Positions 52,195 to 60,139 of a stretch of 64,000 nucleotides of DNA are shown here, piece after piece. Under the pieces are notes generated by a model. It was not told where the DNA came from. It was given only the letters and a program-made list of their open reading frames with translations, and did not search any database. Position numbers and translations under genes: made by a program. This DNA comes from SABY01 sp964523795 (GTDB lineage: Bacteria; Bacteroidota; Bacteroidia; Bacteroidales; 4484-276), in NCBI GenBank assembly GCA_964523795.1, contig CAZGAO010000008.1:1-64000 (forward strand), written 5' to 3'. Position 1 is the stretch's first letter. Each line of letters opens with the position of its first letter.

Positions 52195-52803
52195 ATGCCA
52201 ACAAAAATCAGATTGCAGAGACAAGGTAAAAAAGGGCAACCCTTTTACCACATTATTATTGCGGATGGTCGGGCACCACGAGACGGAAGAAACATCGAGA
52301 GAATTGGCACGTACAATCCGGTGGCCAAACCGGCCGAGGTTGTACTGGATTTCGACAGAGCACTTTACTGGGTGCAAACAGGAGCACAACCTACCGACAC
52401 GGTTCGTTCACTACTTTCATACAAGGGTGTTTTGTACAAAAACCACCTTTTGAAGGGTGTGGCCAAAGGAGCCATGACCGAGCAACAAGCCGAGCTGAAA
52501 TACCAGGAATGGATAGAAGCCAAGCAGGCAAAAATTGAAAATGCCGGCAAAGAGCTTGAGAATAAAGAACGCGCCAGCGAGAAAGAACGCATCGAGGCTG
52601 AGACCAAAATTAAGGAGGCGCGCTTAGAAGAAATCGCCAAGCGTCGTCAGGCCGAACTCGACAAAGAAGCTGAAGAAAAGCGGGCTGCCGCCAAACAAGC
52701 TGAGGAAGCCAAGCAGGTGGCCGAAGCCGAAGTACGCGATGCAAAAGATGCTGCTCCCGAAGCAAAAGTAGAAGAAGCTGCCGAAGAAAAGAAAGCAGAG
52801 TAG
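52195..52803 (+). CDS. rpsP: 30S ribosomal protein S16 with long C-terminal extension
   Basis: This is a 202-residue protein. The S16 core is the first 90 residues or so (IRLQRQGKKGQPFYHIIIAD, IERIGTYNPVAKPAEV). A highly charged helical extension rich in Ala, Glu and Lys follows (residues about 110-202), as in other Bacteroidota S16 proteins; the usual bacterial length is near 80-90. It forms an operon-like cluster with rimM and a methyltransferase, although a terminator-like hairpin lies after it. Confidence 0.97.
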   Translation: MPTKIRLQRQGKKGQPFYHIIIADGRAPRDGRNIERIGTYNPVAKPAEVVLDFDRALYWVQTGAQPTDTVRSLLSYKGVLYKNHLLKGVAKGAMTEQQAELKYQEWIEAKQAKIENAGKELENKERASEKERIEAETKIKEARLEEIAKRRQAELDKEAEEKRAAAKQAEEAKQVAEAEVRDAKDAAPEAKVEEAAEEKKAE

Positions 52804-52842
52804 CAAGATAACAACAGCACCTGGTGCTGAAAATAAATATGC

Positions 52843-52892
52843 AAACCGAAGCTGCAGCCCTGAAGATTTTCAGGCAGTATCTTCGGTTTTTT
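52843..52892 (+). terminator. Terminator-like hairpin after rpsP
   Basis: Arms AAACCGAAG (52843-52851) and CTTCGGTTT (52881-52889) followed by TTT, with an inner CCTGAA/TTCAGG stem. A separate perfect palindrome CAGCACC-T-GGTGCTG lies at 52816-52830. It may reduce read-through from rpsP into rimM. Confidence 0.75.
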
Positions 52893-52906
52893 CTTTAGAT
52901 TAGATT

Positions 52907-53440
52907 ATGGAAAAATCCAATTTTTTACGCTGGGGAACCATCAGCAAGGCAAACCGCAAGACCGGGGAAGTGAGCGTGATTTTTGCTCAGAAAAACCCGC
53001 CAGAAAACGAACCACTGCAAACGGTTTTTATAGAAATAGACGGCGGACTGGTTCCCTTTTTTGTGGATGAAATGAGTGCAATCTCTGCTGATGGTGTAAG
53101 GCTGCTGCTTTGCGATTACTCCGAACCAGATATTGCACAGCGGTTTGTGGGCTGTACGGTTTATTTGCCTATGGCAAAAAATAAAGATTCCGATGAAGGA
53201 CAAACCGCAAGTTACGATGAAATTATCGGCTTTACCGTGATGGACGAAAACGACCAGCCATTAGGAGTAATCAACGATATTCTTGAATCGCCAGAGCAAG
53301 ACCTGGTACAAATATTCGAAGGCGAAAAGGAAATCCTTATCCCTTTGGTTGATGATTTTATCCTGGGACTAGATACCGAAAAAAAAATCCTTTTCATGGA
53401 CTTGCCCGATGGCCTTATCGAATTGTATCTCGGAGAATAA
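52907..53440 (+). CDS. rimM: Ribosome maturation factor RimM
   Basis: This 177-residue protein is needed for late assembly of the 30S head and binds S19. It has the N-terminal barrel (FLRWGTISKANRKTGEVSVI) and the PRC-barrel part (YDEIIGFTVMDENDQPLGVI, ILIPLVDDFILGLDTEKKIL, LPDGLIELYLGE). The rpsP-rimM order is widely conserved. Its stop is 6 bp before the next start. Confidence 0.95.
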   Translation: MEKSNFLRWGTISKANRKTGEVSVIFAQKNPPENEPLQTVFIEIDGGLVPFFVDEMSAISADGVRLLLCDYSEPDIAQRFVGCTVYLPMAKNKDSDEGQTASYDEIIGFTVMDENDQPLGVINDILESPEQDLVQIFEGEKEILIPLVDDFILGLDTEKKILFMDLPDGLIELYLGE

Positions 53441-53445
53441 ACATT

Positions 53446-54168
53446 GTGATGGAATCCGTTTTCCGGTTTAAACATTTCAGCCTTTCGCACCACCATGCCA
53501 CCATGAAGGTAGGTACTGATGCCCTGATTTTGGGAGCCTGGCTGCCGGTGGCCGACAACTGCAAACGCATTCTCGATGTAGGCACCGGTTCGGGCGTAAT
53601 TGCCCTGATGCTGGCGCAACGATGCCCAACTCCCATACAAGCCATCGACATCCACGAGGCCTCAGTACAGGAAGCCGCGATTAATTTTACAAACTCGCCC
53701 TGGGGAAATCAACTTACGGCCATCCAATCTTCTTTGCAAAACTACCCTCCCCCGGGCGACACCAAATATGACCTTATTGTTAGTAATCCACCATTTTTTC
53801 AGAATAGCCTCCTGCCACAATCTCCGCAGTTCACACTTGCCAAGCACAATGTTTCGCTCAGCACACATGATTTCGTAGCGCATACTTCTCGTCTCCTGGA
53901 CGATACCGGTACCTGGGCCGTCATTTTACCCCCTGACCGTATTGATCATCTTTTACTATTGTCAGTGGAATTTGGCTTTTTTTTGATTCATCGTTTAAAT
54001 GTTTACACAAAAGCAAACAAAGCCCTCACCAGAGTAATCGCGGTATTCAGCAGGGATAATTTAATAAGACCAAAAATCGATAATCTCTTGATACGCAATG
54101 AAGCCGGTGCATATACCGAGGCTTACAAAAAACTAACCCAGGACTATCATGCTGAGGGGTGTTTATAG
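53446..54168 (+). CDS. tRNA1(Val) (adenine(37)-N6)-methyltransferase-like enzyme
   Basis: This 240-residue methyltransferase has the SAM motif LDVGTGSGVIALMLAQR (about 41-57) and the N6-adenine catalytic motif NPPF in DLIVSNPPFFQNSL. The opening FRFKHFSLSHHHATMKVGTD is typical of the YfiC/TrmN6 family, which modifies A37 of a valine tRNA. Co-directional with rimM at 6 bp spacing. The specific tRNA target is inferred from the family. Confidence 0.88.
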   Translation: MMESVFRFKHFSLSHHHATMKVGTDALILGAWLPVADNCKRILDVGTGSGVIALMLAQRCPTPIQAIDIHEASVQEAAINFTNSPWGNQLTAIQSSLQNYPPPGDTKYDLIVSNPPFFQNSLLPQSPQFTLAKHNVSLSTHDFVAHTSRLLDDTGTWAVILPPDRIDHLLLLSVEFGFFLIHRLNVYTKANKALTRVIAVFSRDNLIRPKIDNLLIRNEAGAYTEAYKKLTQDYHAEGCL

Positions 54169-54191
54169 TTTTTACTGACCCTAAATTCATA

Positions 54192-54273
54192 GTCACCCCG
54201 TGAATTCTTTTTTGAAGTAGTTCAAATTTTAAAAAAACAGATATATCTACCCAGGCACGATTCACGGGATGCC
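54192..54273. repeat. Inverted repeat element related to 51923
   Basis: Arms GTCACCCCGTGAAT and ATTCACGGGATGCC pair over CCCGTGAAT/ATTCACGGG, around a 54-nt core. The core end (TATCTACCCAGGCACG) resembles TATCGCCAGACGCT in the other copy. It lies between the convergent methyltransferase and pcm genes and may act as a terminator for both. Confidence 0.6.
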
Positions 54274-54287
54274 TTTCCATTTTAATT

Positions 54288-54935
54288 TTAATCTTCTGCC
54301 TTGCCGGGAAGCATAGGCACGAAGATAAAACCACCAAAAAACGCTTCAGTAAAACGGTCTTCGCTTTCCCGCACAATGCGTGTCATGGTTTGCTGCCCAT
54401 CACCACCCACAGGAGCCACCAAAACACCGCCAACGTTTAGTTGATATTTCAAGGTATCGTTAAGACTGGGGATGGCAGCGGTTATCAAAATCCGGTCGAA
54501 GGGAGCAAAAGAAGGCAAGCCCTCGAAGCCGTCTTTGTGGAAAACACGCACGCGGTAGCGATGAGTCTCGAAAAAACGCTTAACCTTTTTATATAGGTGC
54601 AACTGCCGCTCGACCGAAAAAACTTTTAAGCCCATCTCTAACAGCACGCAGGCCTGATAGCCCGAGCCGGTACCAATTTCGAGTACCTTCATGTTTTTTT
54701 CGGCTTCGAGCAACTGCGATTGAAAGGCCACGGTGTAGGGCTGAGAAATGGTTTGCCCCGATCCGATGGGAAAGGCCTTGTCCTGATAGGCATATTCCAA
54801 AAAGGAAGAATCCATAAAAAAATGGCGGGGAACGGTATTGATGGCATCGAGCACGCGCTCATCGTGGATGCCCTTTTCGCGGAGCGATTCTACAAGTTGG
54901 GCGCGCAAGCCTTTGTGCCGGTAAGTGTCAGTCAT
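54288..54935 (-). CDS. pcm: Protein-L-isoaspartate O-methyltransferase
   Basis: This 215-residue enzyme methylates isoaspartyl residues in damaged proteins so that they can be repaired. Family marks are VPRHFFMDSSFLEYAYQDKA, GQTISQPYTVAFQSQLLE, the SAM motif VLEIGTGSGYQACVLLEMG and DRILITAAIP. Length is standard. It converges with the upstream methyltransferase gene and stands alone. Confidence 0.95.
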   Translation of the reverse strand: MTDTYRHKGLRAQLVESLREKGIHDERVLDAINTVPRHFFMDSSFLEYAYQDKAFPIGSGQTISQPYTVAFQSQLLEAEKNMKVLEIGTGSGYQACVLLEMGLKVFSVERQLHLYKKVKRFFETHRYRVRVFHKDGFEGLPSFAPFDRILITAAIPSLNDTLKYQLNVGGVLVAPVGGDGQQTMTRIVRESEDRFTEAFFGGFIFVPMLPGKAED

Positions 54936-54979
54936 GCGGAAGAGTTAATCGTTATTCGATTATGAAATAAATTATACCG

Positions 54980-55054
54980 AGACGCGCAAGTTGCGCGTCT
55001 GTACGAATCTAAATATGAATGAGGATTGGGTAAAGACGCGCAACTTGCGCGTCT
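54980..55054. repeat. Two 21-nt palindromes (copies 2 and 3)
   Basis: Palindromes at 54980-55000 (centre G) and 55034-55054 (centre C) have the same 10-base arms, AGACGCGCAA and TTGCGCGTCT, as the copy at 2094 (centre T). They lie in the gene-free spacer 54936-55285. Confidence 0.85.
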
Positions 55055-55285
55055 CCTACTTCACGAGCCTTGAAAAGCTCTTCTACCTCTTTAACATCGC
55101 TAATCCTACTTTCGAGTTCCTCAATCATGCTAAATCCCGAGAGCTGCAAAATTAGCAAATCAATCAGGAATATTTTGATTAAAATGCAAGCTGTGGCTAA
55201 TTTGTAATCGTTCAAAAAACAAATCATACAATTATAAATAGTTTTTATTAATGGTGGTGCGATTAGGTGGTGAGGTCAAAAAATT

Positions 55286-55293
55286 TACTTTTG
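55286..55293 (+). promoter_or_regulatory. Candidate -7 promoter element TACTTTTG
   Basis: TAnnTTTG match 17 bases before ATG 55311, which also supports that start over the longer frame from 55251. Confidence 0.6.
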
Positions 55294-55310
55294 CATCAAA
55301 ATTGACACTT

Positions 55311-56282
55311 ATGCTTAAAATAGGAGTACTTGGAGCCGGTCATCTCGGCAAAATTCATTTAAAATGTATCCGCGAATTAGCGCAGTTTCAGTTAGTGGGT
55401 TTCTACGATCCCAACGAAGATACCGCTAAAATGGTGGAAGAAGAATTTGGGATTAAAAAATTTGATTCCCTTAGCGATATCATCGATGCAGTGGACGTGG
55501 TGGATATTGTAACGCCCACCGTTTCGCACTTCGATTGTGCTTCGGCTGCACTCAAAAAATCGAAGCATGTGTTTATCGAAAAGCCCATCGTTACCACACC
55601 CGATGAGGCCAGAGCCTTGATAAAAATTGCCGATGAGGCCAATGTTAAAGTGCAGGTTGGACACGTTGAGCGTTTCAATCCGGCTTTTTTGGCTGCAAAA
55701 GATTCCATCAAAAACCCTATGTTTATCGAAACCCACCGTCTGGCGCAGTTCAACCCGCGTGGCACCGATGTGCCGGTGATTCTCGATTTGATGATTCATG
55801 ACATCGACATCATTTTGAGCGTAGTAAAATCGAACGTGAAAAACATCAGTGCCAGCGGCGTACCCATCGTTAGCGACACCCCCGACATTGCCAATGCCCG
55901 CATTGAGTTCGACAACGGCTGTGTGGCCAACCTTACCGCCAGCCGGATATCGCTGAAAAACATGCGCAAATCACGGTTCTTCCAGCGCGATGCCTACATC
56001 TCCGTTGATTTCCTTACCAAAGAAATGGAGATAGTGCAGATGAAAGACATCGACCACGAACCCGATAATCCTTTTGCCATGGTATTGGATTTGGGAGCCG
56101 GAAAGGGTAAAAAAGAAATCAGCATCGACAAGCCCGAAATTAAAGCCAATAACGCCATTATGACCGAGCTTGCCAGCTTTGCCGATGCCATCCAAAATAA
56201 TGTACCACCACCTGTTACCATCAACGATGGCTACCAGGCACTCGAAGTAGCTTACCGTATCTTGGATAAAATCAGGTATTAA
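55311..56282 (+). CDS. Gfo/Idh/MocA-family oxidoreductase
   Basis: From ATG 55311 the protein has 323 residues. It begins MLKIGVLGAGHLGKIHLKCI, a Rossmann GxGxxG motif for NAD(P). The conserved EKP block is HVFIEKPIVTTPDEA, and a His in DLMIHDIDIILS lies at the family active site. It is likely a sugar or cyclitol dehydrogenase; the substrate is open. Surface-glycan genes lie nearby, so a nucleotide-sugar step is possible. The gene has its own promoter. Confidence 0.9.
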   Translation: MLKIGVLGAGHLGKIHLKCIRELAQFQLVGFYDPNEDTAKMVEEEFGIKKFDSLSDIIDAVDVVDIVTPTVSHFDCASAALKKSKHVFIEKPIVTTPDEARALIKIADEANVKVQVGHVERFNPAFLAAKDSIKNPMFIETHRLAQFNPRGTDVPVILDLMIHDIDIILSVVKSNVKNISASGVPIVSDTPDIANARIEFDNGCVANLTASRISLKNMRKSRFFQRDAYISVDFLTKEMEIVQMKDIDHEPDNPFAMVLDLGAGKGKKEISIDKPEIKANNAIMTELASFADAIQNNVPPPVTINDGYQALEVAYRILDKIRY

Positions 56283-56405
56283 GAAGTTAGAAGTTAAAAG
56301 TTAGAAGTTAAAAGTTAAAAGTTAAAAGTTAAAAGTTAGAAGTTAGAAGTTAGAAGTTAGAAGTTAGAAGTTAAAAGTTAGAAGTTTAGAGTTAAAAGTT
56401 TAAAG
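56283..56405. repeat. Heptamer tandem repeat (GAAGTTA/AAAGTTA)
   Basis: About 17 units of the 7-bp words AAGTTAG and AAGTTAA run from the oxidoreductase stop to the third copy of the 65-nt element. Further AAGTT words continue on the other side of the element. Confidence 0.88.
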
Positions 56406-56470
56406 TCCCGAAAAATAGAAAATCTGTGATTTTCGTAATTTTTCGAGGATACTCGGGCTTTGCCCGGCAT
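56406..56470. repeat. 65-nt structured repeat, copy 3
   Basis: Outer stem CGAAAAAT/ATTTTTCG, inner stem AAAATC/GATTTT, second hairpin CGGGC-TTT-GCCCG. In this copy the closing helix changes ATGC to ATAC. Flanked on both sides by AAGTT heptamers, as if inserted into them. Confidence 0.8.
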
Positions 56471-56541
56471 TGAAAGTTGAAAGTTATAATAAGCCAGGTG
56501 TTCAGCCGTTTGAAATTGCTGTTTTTATCAATATAAAATGA

Positions 56542-57414
56542 ATGAGAAGAATCCATTTTTTTAGTTTGTTTTCTATCATGGCTCTGGCCATTTTGCTGTG
56601 GAGTTCGTGCAGGGAGGAGAATCTTAAGCCCGGCGTGCCGGCTTTTGTAAAGGTAAACGAGTACGCCTTCCAAAGCAACTATGCAAGCCAGGGCACCGAT
56701 CGTCAGGAAATTACCGATGTATGGGCTTTTATGGATGGTAAAACCCTGGGTGTTTTCGCTTTGCCGGCCACAATACCGGTGCTGAAAGAAGGCATGGGCG
56801 AGCTGCGTTTGGATGCGGGCATCGAATTGAACGGCATTACTGCTACGCGCATCAACAATCCTTTTTTTGAACCGGTAGTCCTAAGCGATTTTGTATTTTA
56901 CCCCGATTCGGTGATTACTGTTACACCCGCCACTACCTATCGCGAAACAACGACTTTTGAATGGCTCGAAGATTTTGAAGATCCTTCCGTATCCCTCGAC
57001 ACTGCAAATCTTGGAGGTACAGCTGGCATCCAGCGTATTTCGGGCGATGAGGCTTTTGAGCAAAACTTCTCAGGACGCATTAAGCTCGACAGCACCCACA
57101 CAAAGTTTGAAGCGGCTACCTTTAATGGTTTTCCTGTACAACCCTCAGGCAGATCCTTTATTTTGGAGTTAAATTATAAAAACGATCATTTCTTTTCGGT
57201 GGGCATTGTTGAAGAAACCACTTCACAAGTGCTCAAATCTGACATCATCTTTCTTTATCCCTCCGAAGTTTGGAACAAGGTTTACATTAATCTTACGGAT
57301 AAACTGCGATACAGCAAGGCCAGCAGCTTCAAGGTTTTGTTTCGCTCCTACATCAACGAGGGTGATGATGATGCTACAATTTATTTGGATAATATTAAGC
57401 TGATGTACCGCTAA
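56542..57414 (+). CDS. Lipoprotein of unknown function
   Basis: This 290-residue protein has a lipoprotein signal (IHFFSLFSIMALAILLWSSC, Cys near 24). The mature part begins REENLKPGVPAFVKVNEYAF and is strand-rich; the C-terminal half (DFEDPSVSLDTANLGG, ATIYLDNIKLMYR) looks like a galactose-binding-like jelly roll. I do not recognise the whole as a named family, though similar proteins are seen in Bacteroidota next to glycan genes. It lies 10 bp upstream of the sugar transferase, so they may be co-transcribed. Confidence 0.78.
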   Translation: MRRIHFFSLFSIMALAILLWSSCREENLKPGVPAFVKVNEYAFQSNYASQGTDRQEITDVWAFMDGKTLGVFALPATIPVLKEGMGELRLDAGIELNGITATRINNPFFEPVVLSDFVFYPDSVITVTPATTYRETTTFEWLEDFEDPSVSLDTANLGGTAGIQRISGDEAFEQNFSGRIKLDSTHTKFEAATFNGFPVQPSGRSFILELNYKNDHFFSVGIVEETTSQVLKSDIIFLYPSEVWNKVYINLTDKLRYSKASSFKVLFRSYINEGDDDATIYLDNIKLMYR

Positions 57415-57424
57415 TTGAAGAGCC

Positions 57425-58840
57425 ATGAATAAGAAGCTACACCGCGCCACCTATATTCTTGCCGATTATTTTGCAGCCGCCGTTTCGTGGATGCTATTTT
57501 TTATTTATCGTAAATACCTCGTCAATCCCGATCTTTTTTCCAGGCCTGAACTCGTTTTCAACGATCCCAATCTTTACCTCGGTATCTTAATCATTCCGCT
57601 GTTTTGGCTTATCCTCTTTGTTATTGCCGGCTCTTACCGCAAGATATACCGCAAATCGCGTATCAAAGAAATCACCCAATCTTTCTCCACGGTTTTTATT
57701 GGCGTAGTAATCATCTTTTTCACCCTCTTGCTCGATGATTTGGTTCCCTCTTACCGAAGTTATTTCGAGTCCTTTCTTGTGCTTTTTGGCCTGCAGTTCC
57801 TTATTACCGCTACGCTCAGGCTTATTATCACCACCCGAACGGTAAAAAAAATCCATCGCAAAATTATCGGTTTCAACACCATAATTGTTGGTAGTAATCT
57901 CAATGCCGTAGCACTTTTTGAGCAACTCGACAAGCAGTTTCCCTCTTCGGGCAACAAGTTTGTTGGCTTTGTAAATGCTAAAATTTTCGACACCTATCTG
58001 CTTGCCGGACATCTGAATCATTTGGGGCACTACAAAGATTTGCCCAGGCTGGTGGAGGAACTTAAAGTGGAAGAAGTGGTGATAGCCATCGAACGGTCGG
58101 AAACCCAACTGGTCGAAAAAATCCTGACGCAGATCGAAGACACCGATGTTATCATCAAAATCATTCCGGGTATGCAGGACTACCTGCTGGGGTCAGTAAA
58201 AACCACCTCCATATTTTCGGAACCCCTGATTCAAATTTCGCCTTACATGATGCCCCCGTGGCAGGAATCGATAAAACGATTGATTGATTTGCTTGCCTCA
58301 GGCCTCGCCGTGCTGGTGCTATCGCCGGTATATCTTTTTTTGTGGGTCGGAGTAAAGCTTACTTCCAAGGGGCCTGCATTTTATCTGCAAGAACGCATTG
58401 GCCTGCATGGAAAGCCTTTCATGATTCCTAAGTTTAGATCGATGAAGGTGGGTGCCGAAAAGGGTACGCCCCAATTGTCGTCCACCAACGACAGCCGCAT
58501 TACCTCTTTCGGAAAGTTTATGCGCAAGGTGCGCCTGGATGAGCTTCCCCAGTTTTTCACGGTTATCAAGGGCGATATGTCGCTGGTGGGCTATCGTCCC
58601 GAGCGGCAGTTTTTCATCGACCAAATTGTGAAACGCGCACCTCATTATCGCCTGCTTTTCAAAGTAAAGCCTGGCATTACATCGTGGGGGCAGGTTAAGT
58701 TTGGCTATGCCTCCAACGTGGATGAGATGGTGCAGCGCCTGAAATACGACATCCTTTATGTAGAAAATATGTCGCTGGCCTTGGATTTCAAAATTATGTT
58801 CTACACAGCACTTATCATCGTGCAAGGGCGCGGCAAGTAG
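57425..58840 (+). CDS. Polyprenyl glycosylphosphotransferase (sugar transferase)
   Basis: This 471-residue inner-membrane enzyme transfers a sugar-1-phosphate to undecaprenyl phosphate, starting surface polysaccharide repeat units. Four N-terminal helices are seen, then a CoA-binding-like domain (about 150-255), another helix (SGLAVLVLSPVYLFLWVGVK) and the catalytic bacterial sugar transferase domain. Its marks are FMIPKFRSMKVGAEKGTPQL, VRLDELPQFFTVIKGDMSLV, GYRPERQFF and KPGITSWGQV. It is 3 bp upstream of a DUF3108 gene. Confidence 0.92.
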   Translation: MNKKLHRATYILADYFAAAVSWMLFFIYRKYLVNPDLFSRPELVFNDPNLYLGILIIPLFWLILFVIAGSYRKIYRKSRIKEITQSFSTVFIGVVIIFFTLLLDDLVPSYRSYFESFLVLFGLQFLITATLRLIITTRTVKKIHRKIIGFNTIIVGSNLNAVALFEQLDKQFPSSGNKFVGFVNAKIFDTYLLAGHLNHLGHYKDLPRLVEELKVEEVVIAIERSETQLVEKILTQIEDTDVIIKIIPGMQDYLLGSVKTTSIFSEPLIQISPYMMPPWQESIKRLIDLLASGLAVLVLSPVYLFLWVGVKLTSKGPAFYLQERIGLHGKPFMIPKFRSMKVGAEKGTPQLSSTNDSRITSFGKFMRKVRLDELPQFFTVIKGDMSLVGYRPERQFFIDQIVKRAPHYRLLFKVKPGITSWGQVKFGYASNVDEMVQRLKYDILYVENMSLALDFKIMFYTALIIVQGRGK

Positions 58841-58842
58841 CC

Positions 58843-59694
58843 ATGATGAGTTTGTTTCATAATATCAAGCCCTTCCGACCCTCATATCCAAGCACCCTTT
58901 ACATTTCAATACTATTCATCTTACTAATATCTACTTTGCCTGAGGGCAAAAGCCAAAACAACCTGCCCTTTGCCGATGGGGAGCGACTTTCGTACAGGGT
59001 TTCTTATAATTGGGAGTTTTTGTGGGTGGATGCCGGCAAGGTTGAGTTCAACGCAGCCACCCAATGGAAAGATGACCAGCATCTTTGGCATTTCCAAAGC
59101 TCGGGTCAGTCGCTAAAGGCTTACGACATATTTTATAAGGTTAGAGACAGCTTCGAATCCATGGCCGACTTTCGCACCTTCGATCCTTCATGGTACCATC
59201 GGAAAACCCTCGAAGGATCATACAGTGCCGACAACCAACTTTGTTTCCATTCCAACGAGGGGGTAATTATTTCAAAAACGCAAAACAGCCGACAGGGCAA
59301 AAGTGTTGATACCTTAGTTTTTAGCGAAGGCATTTTCGACTTGCAAACGGCGGTGTATTATGCCCGTACTTTCAATTTTGATGGGATGCAGATCGAAGAT
59401 GAAATTCCGCTTCAGGTAATTGTGGATGGTGCTGTTTATGATTTATCAGGCAAATATCAAGGCAAAGAAATTGTTGAGCTGCACGATGGACGAATATTTA
59501 AATGTCATCATTTTACGGTAGAACTGGTTGCCGGCACCATTTTTAAGGTCGGCGAGCGGGCATCGATATGGGTGAGTGCCGACAAAAACCGGGTGCCCGT
59601 GCTGGTCGAGGCGCAGATACTGGTAGGCTCGGTTAAGGCCTGGCTCAGCAATGCCGAAAAATTGAAATATCCCCAAACCGCTTTGATAAATTAA
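58843..59694 (+). CDS. DUF3108 domain protein
   Basis: This 283-residue exported protein has a signal region (YPSTLYISILFILLISTLPE) and then LPFADGERLSYRVSYNWEFL, the standard start of DUF3108. It continues in alternating strands (WVDAGKVEFNAATQW, FKVGERASIWVSADKNRVPV). The family is periplasmic and of unknown function. It directly follows the sugar transferase gene. Confidence 0.85.
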   Translation: MMSLFHNIKPFRPSYPSTLYISILFILLISTLPEGKSQNNLPFADGERLSYRVSYNWEFLWVDAGKVEFNAATQWKDDQHLWHFQSSGQSLKAYDIFYKVRDSFESMADFRTFDPSWYHRKTLEGSYSADNQLCFHSNEGVIISKTQNSRQGKSVDTLVFSEGIFDLQTAVYYARTFNFDGMQIEDEIPLQVIVDGAVYDLSGKYQGKEIVELHDGRIFKCHHFTVELVAGTIFKVGERASIWVSADKNRVPVLVEAQILVGSVKAWLSNAEKLKYPQTALIN

Positions 59695-59753
59695 TTTTCT
59701 TGTAAAGATGTGCTATTGTAGTAATTGCTTTCCTATTGTAAATGGTACTTGTA

Positions 59754-59832
59754 TTTAAAGTAACAGTTAAAAAAATATACGATTTTAGATTTAAGATATT
59801 GGTGATATTCAGCACAATCTAAAATCTCCAAT
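59754..59832. repeat. Dispersed ~80-nt intergenic repeat, copy 2
   Basis: Closely matches 8176-8261. Its right edge meets the open frame of a truncated DNA methyltransferase, as if the repeat replaced the start of that gene. Confidence 0.8.
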
Positions 59833-60131
59833 TCCCGCACATCTCAAGGGACAAATTCACATACACTGAACCTTTTGTCGGAAGTGGTGCAGTTTTGTTT
59901 TGGATGTTAAACAACTTTCCAAAACTTGAAAAAGCTGTTATAAATGACATCAATGAAGATGTAATAAATACATACAGAACCATTGCTTCAAAACCAACTA
60001 AATTAATTTCAATTCTTGAAATCCTACAAAATGAATTTCACTCTTCAGAAGGCAATGAGGACAATAAAAAACGCTATTACTACCAAAAAAGAGAATTGTA
60101 TAATACAAGAAAAGAAGAACAAAAGCAATAG
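59832..60131 (+). pseudogene. Truncated D12-class N6-adenine DNA methyltransferase
   Basis: The frame from 59832 reads HISRDKFTYTEPFVGSGAVL then FWMLNNFPKLEKAVINDINE and DVINTYRTI, the Dam/D12 region with the SAM motif EPFVGSGAV. It ends YYYQKRELYNTRKEEQKQ and a stop. The N-terminal block with the first SAM contacts is missing and so is everything after YNTRKE, including the DPPY motif. The left edge is the dispersed repeat at 59754; the right edge runs in another frame into the gene at 60140. Non-functional. Confidence 0.8.
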
Positions 60132-60139
60132 ACCCAAAC

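Noticed and set aside
55009..55227. 72-codon minus-strand frame before the oxidoreductase gene
   Set aside because: It contains one of the 21-nt palindromes and has no domain; probably spacer, though a decayed gene cannot be excluded.
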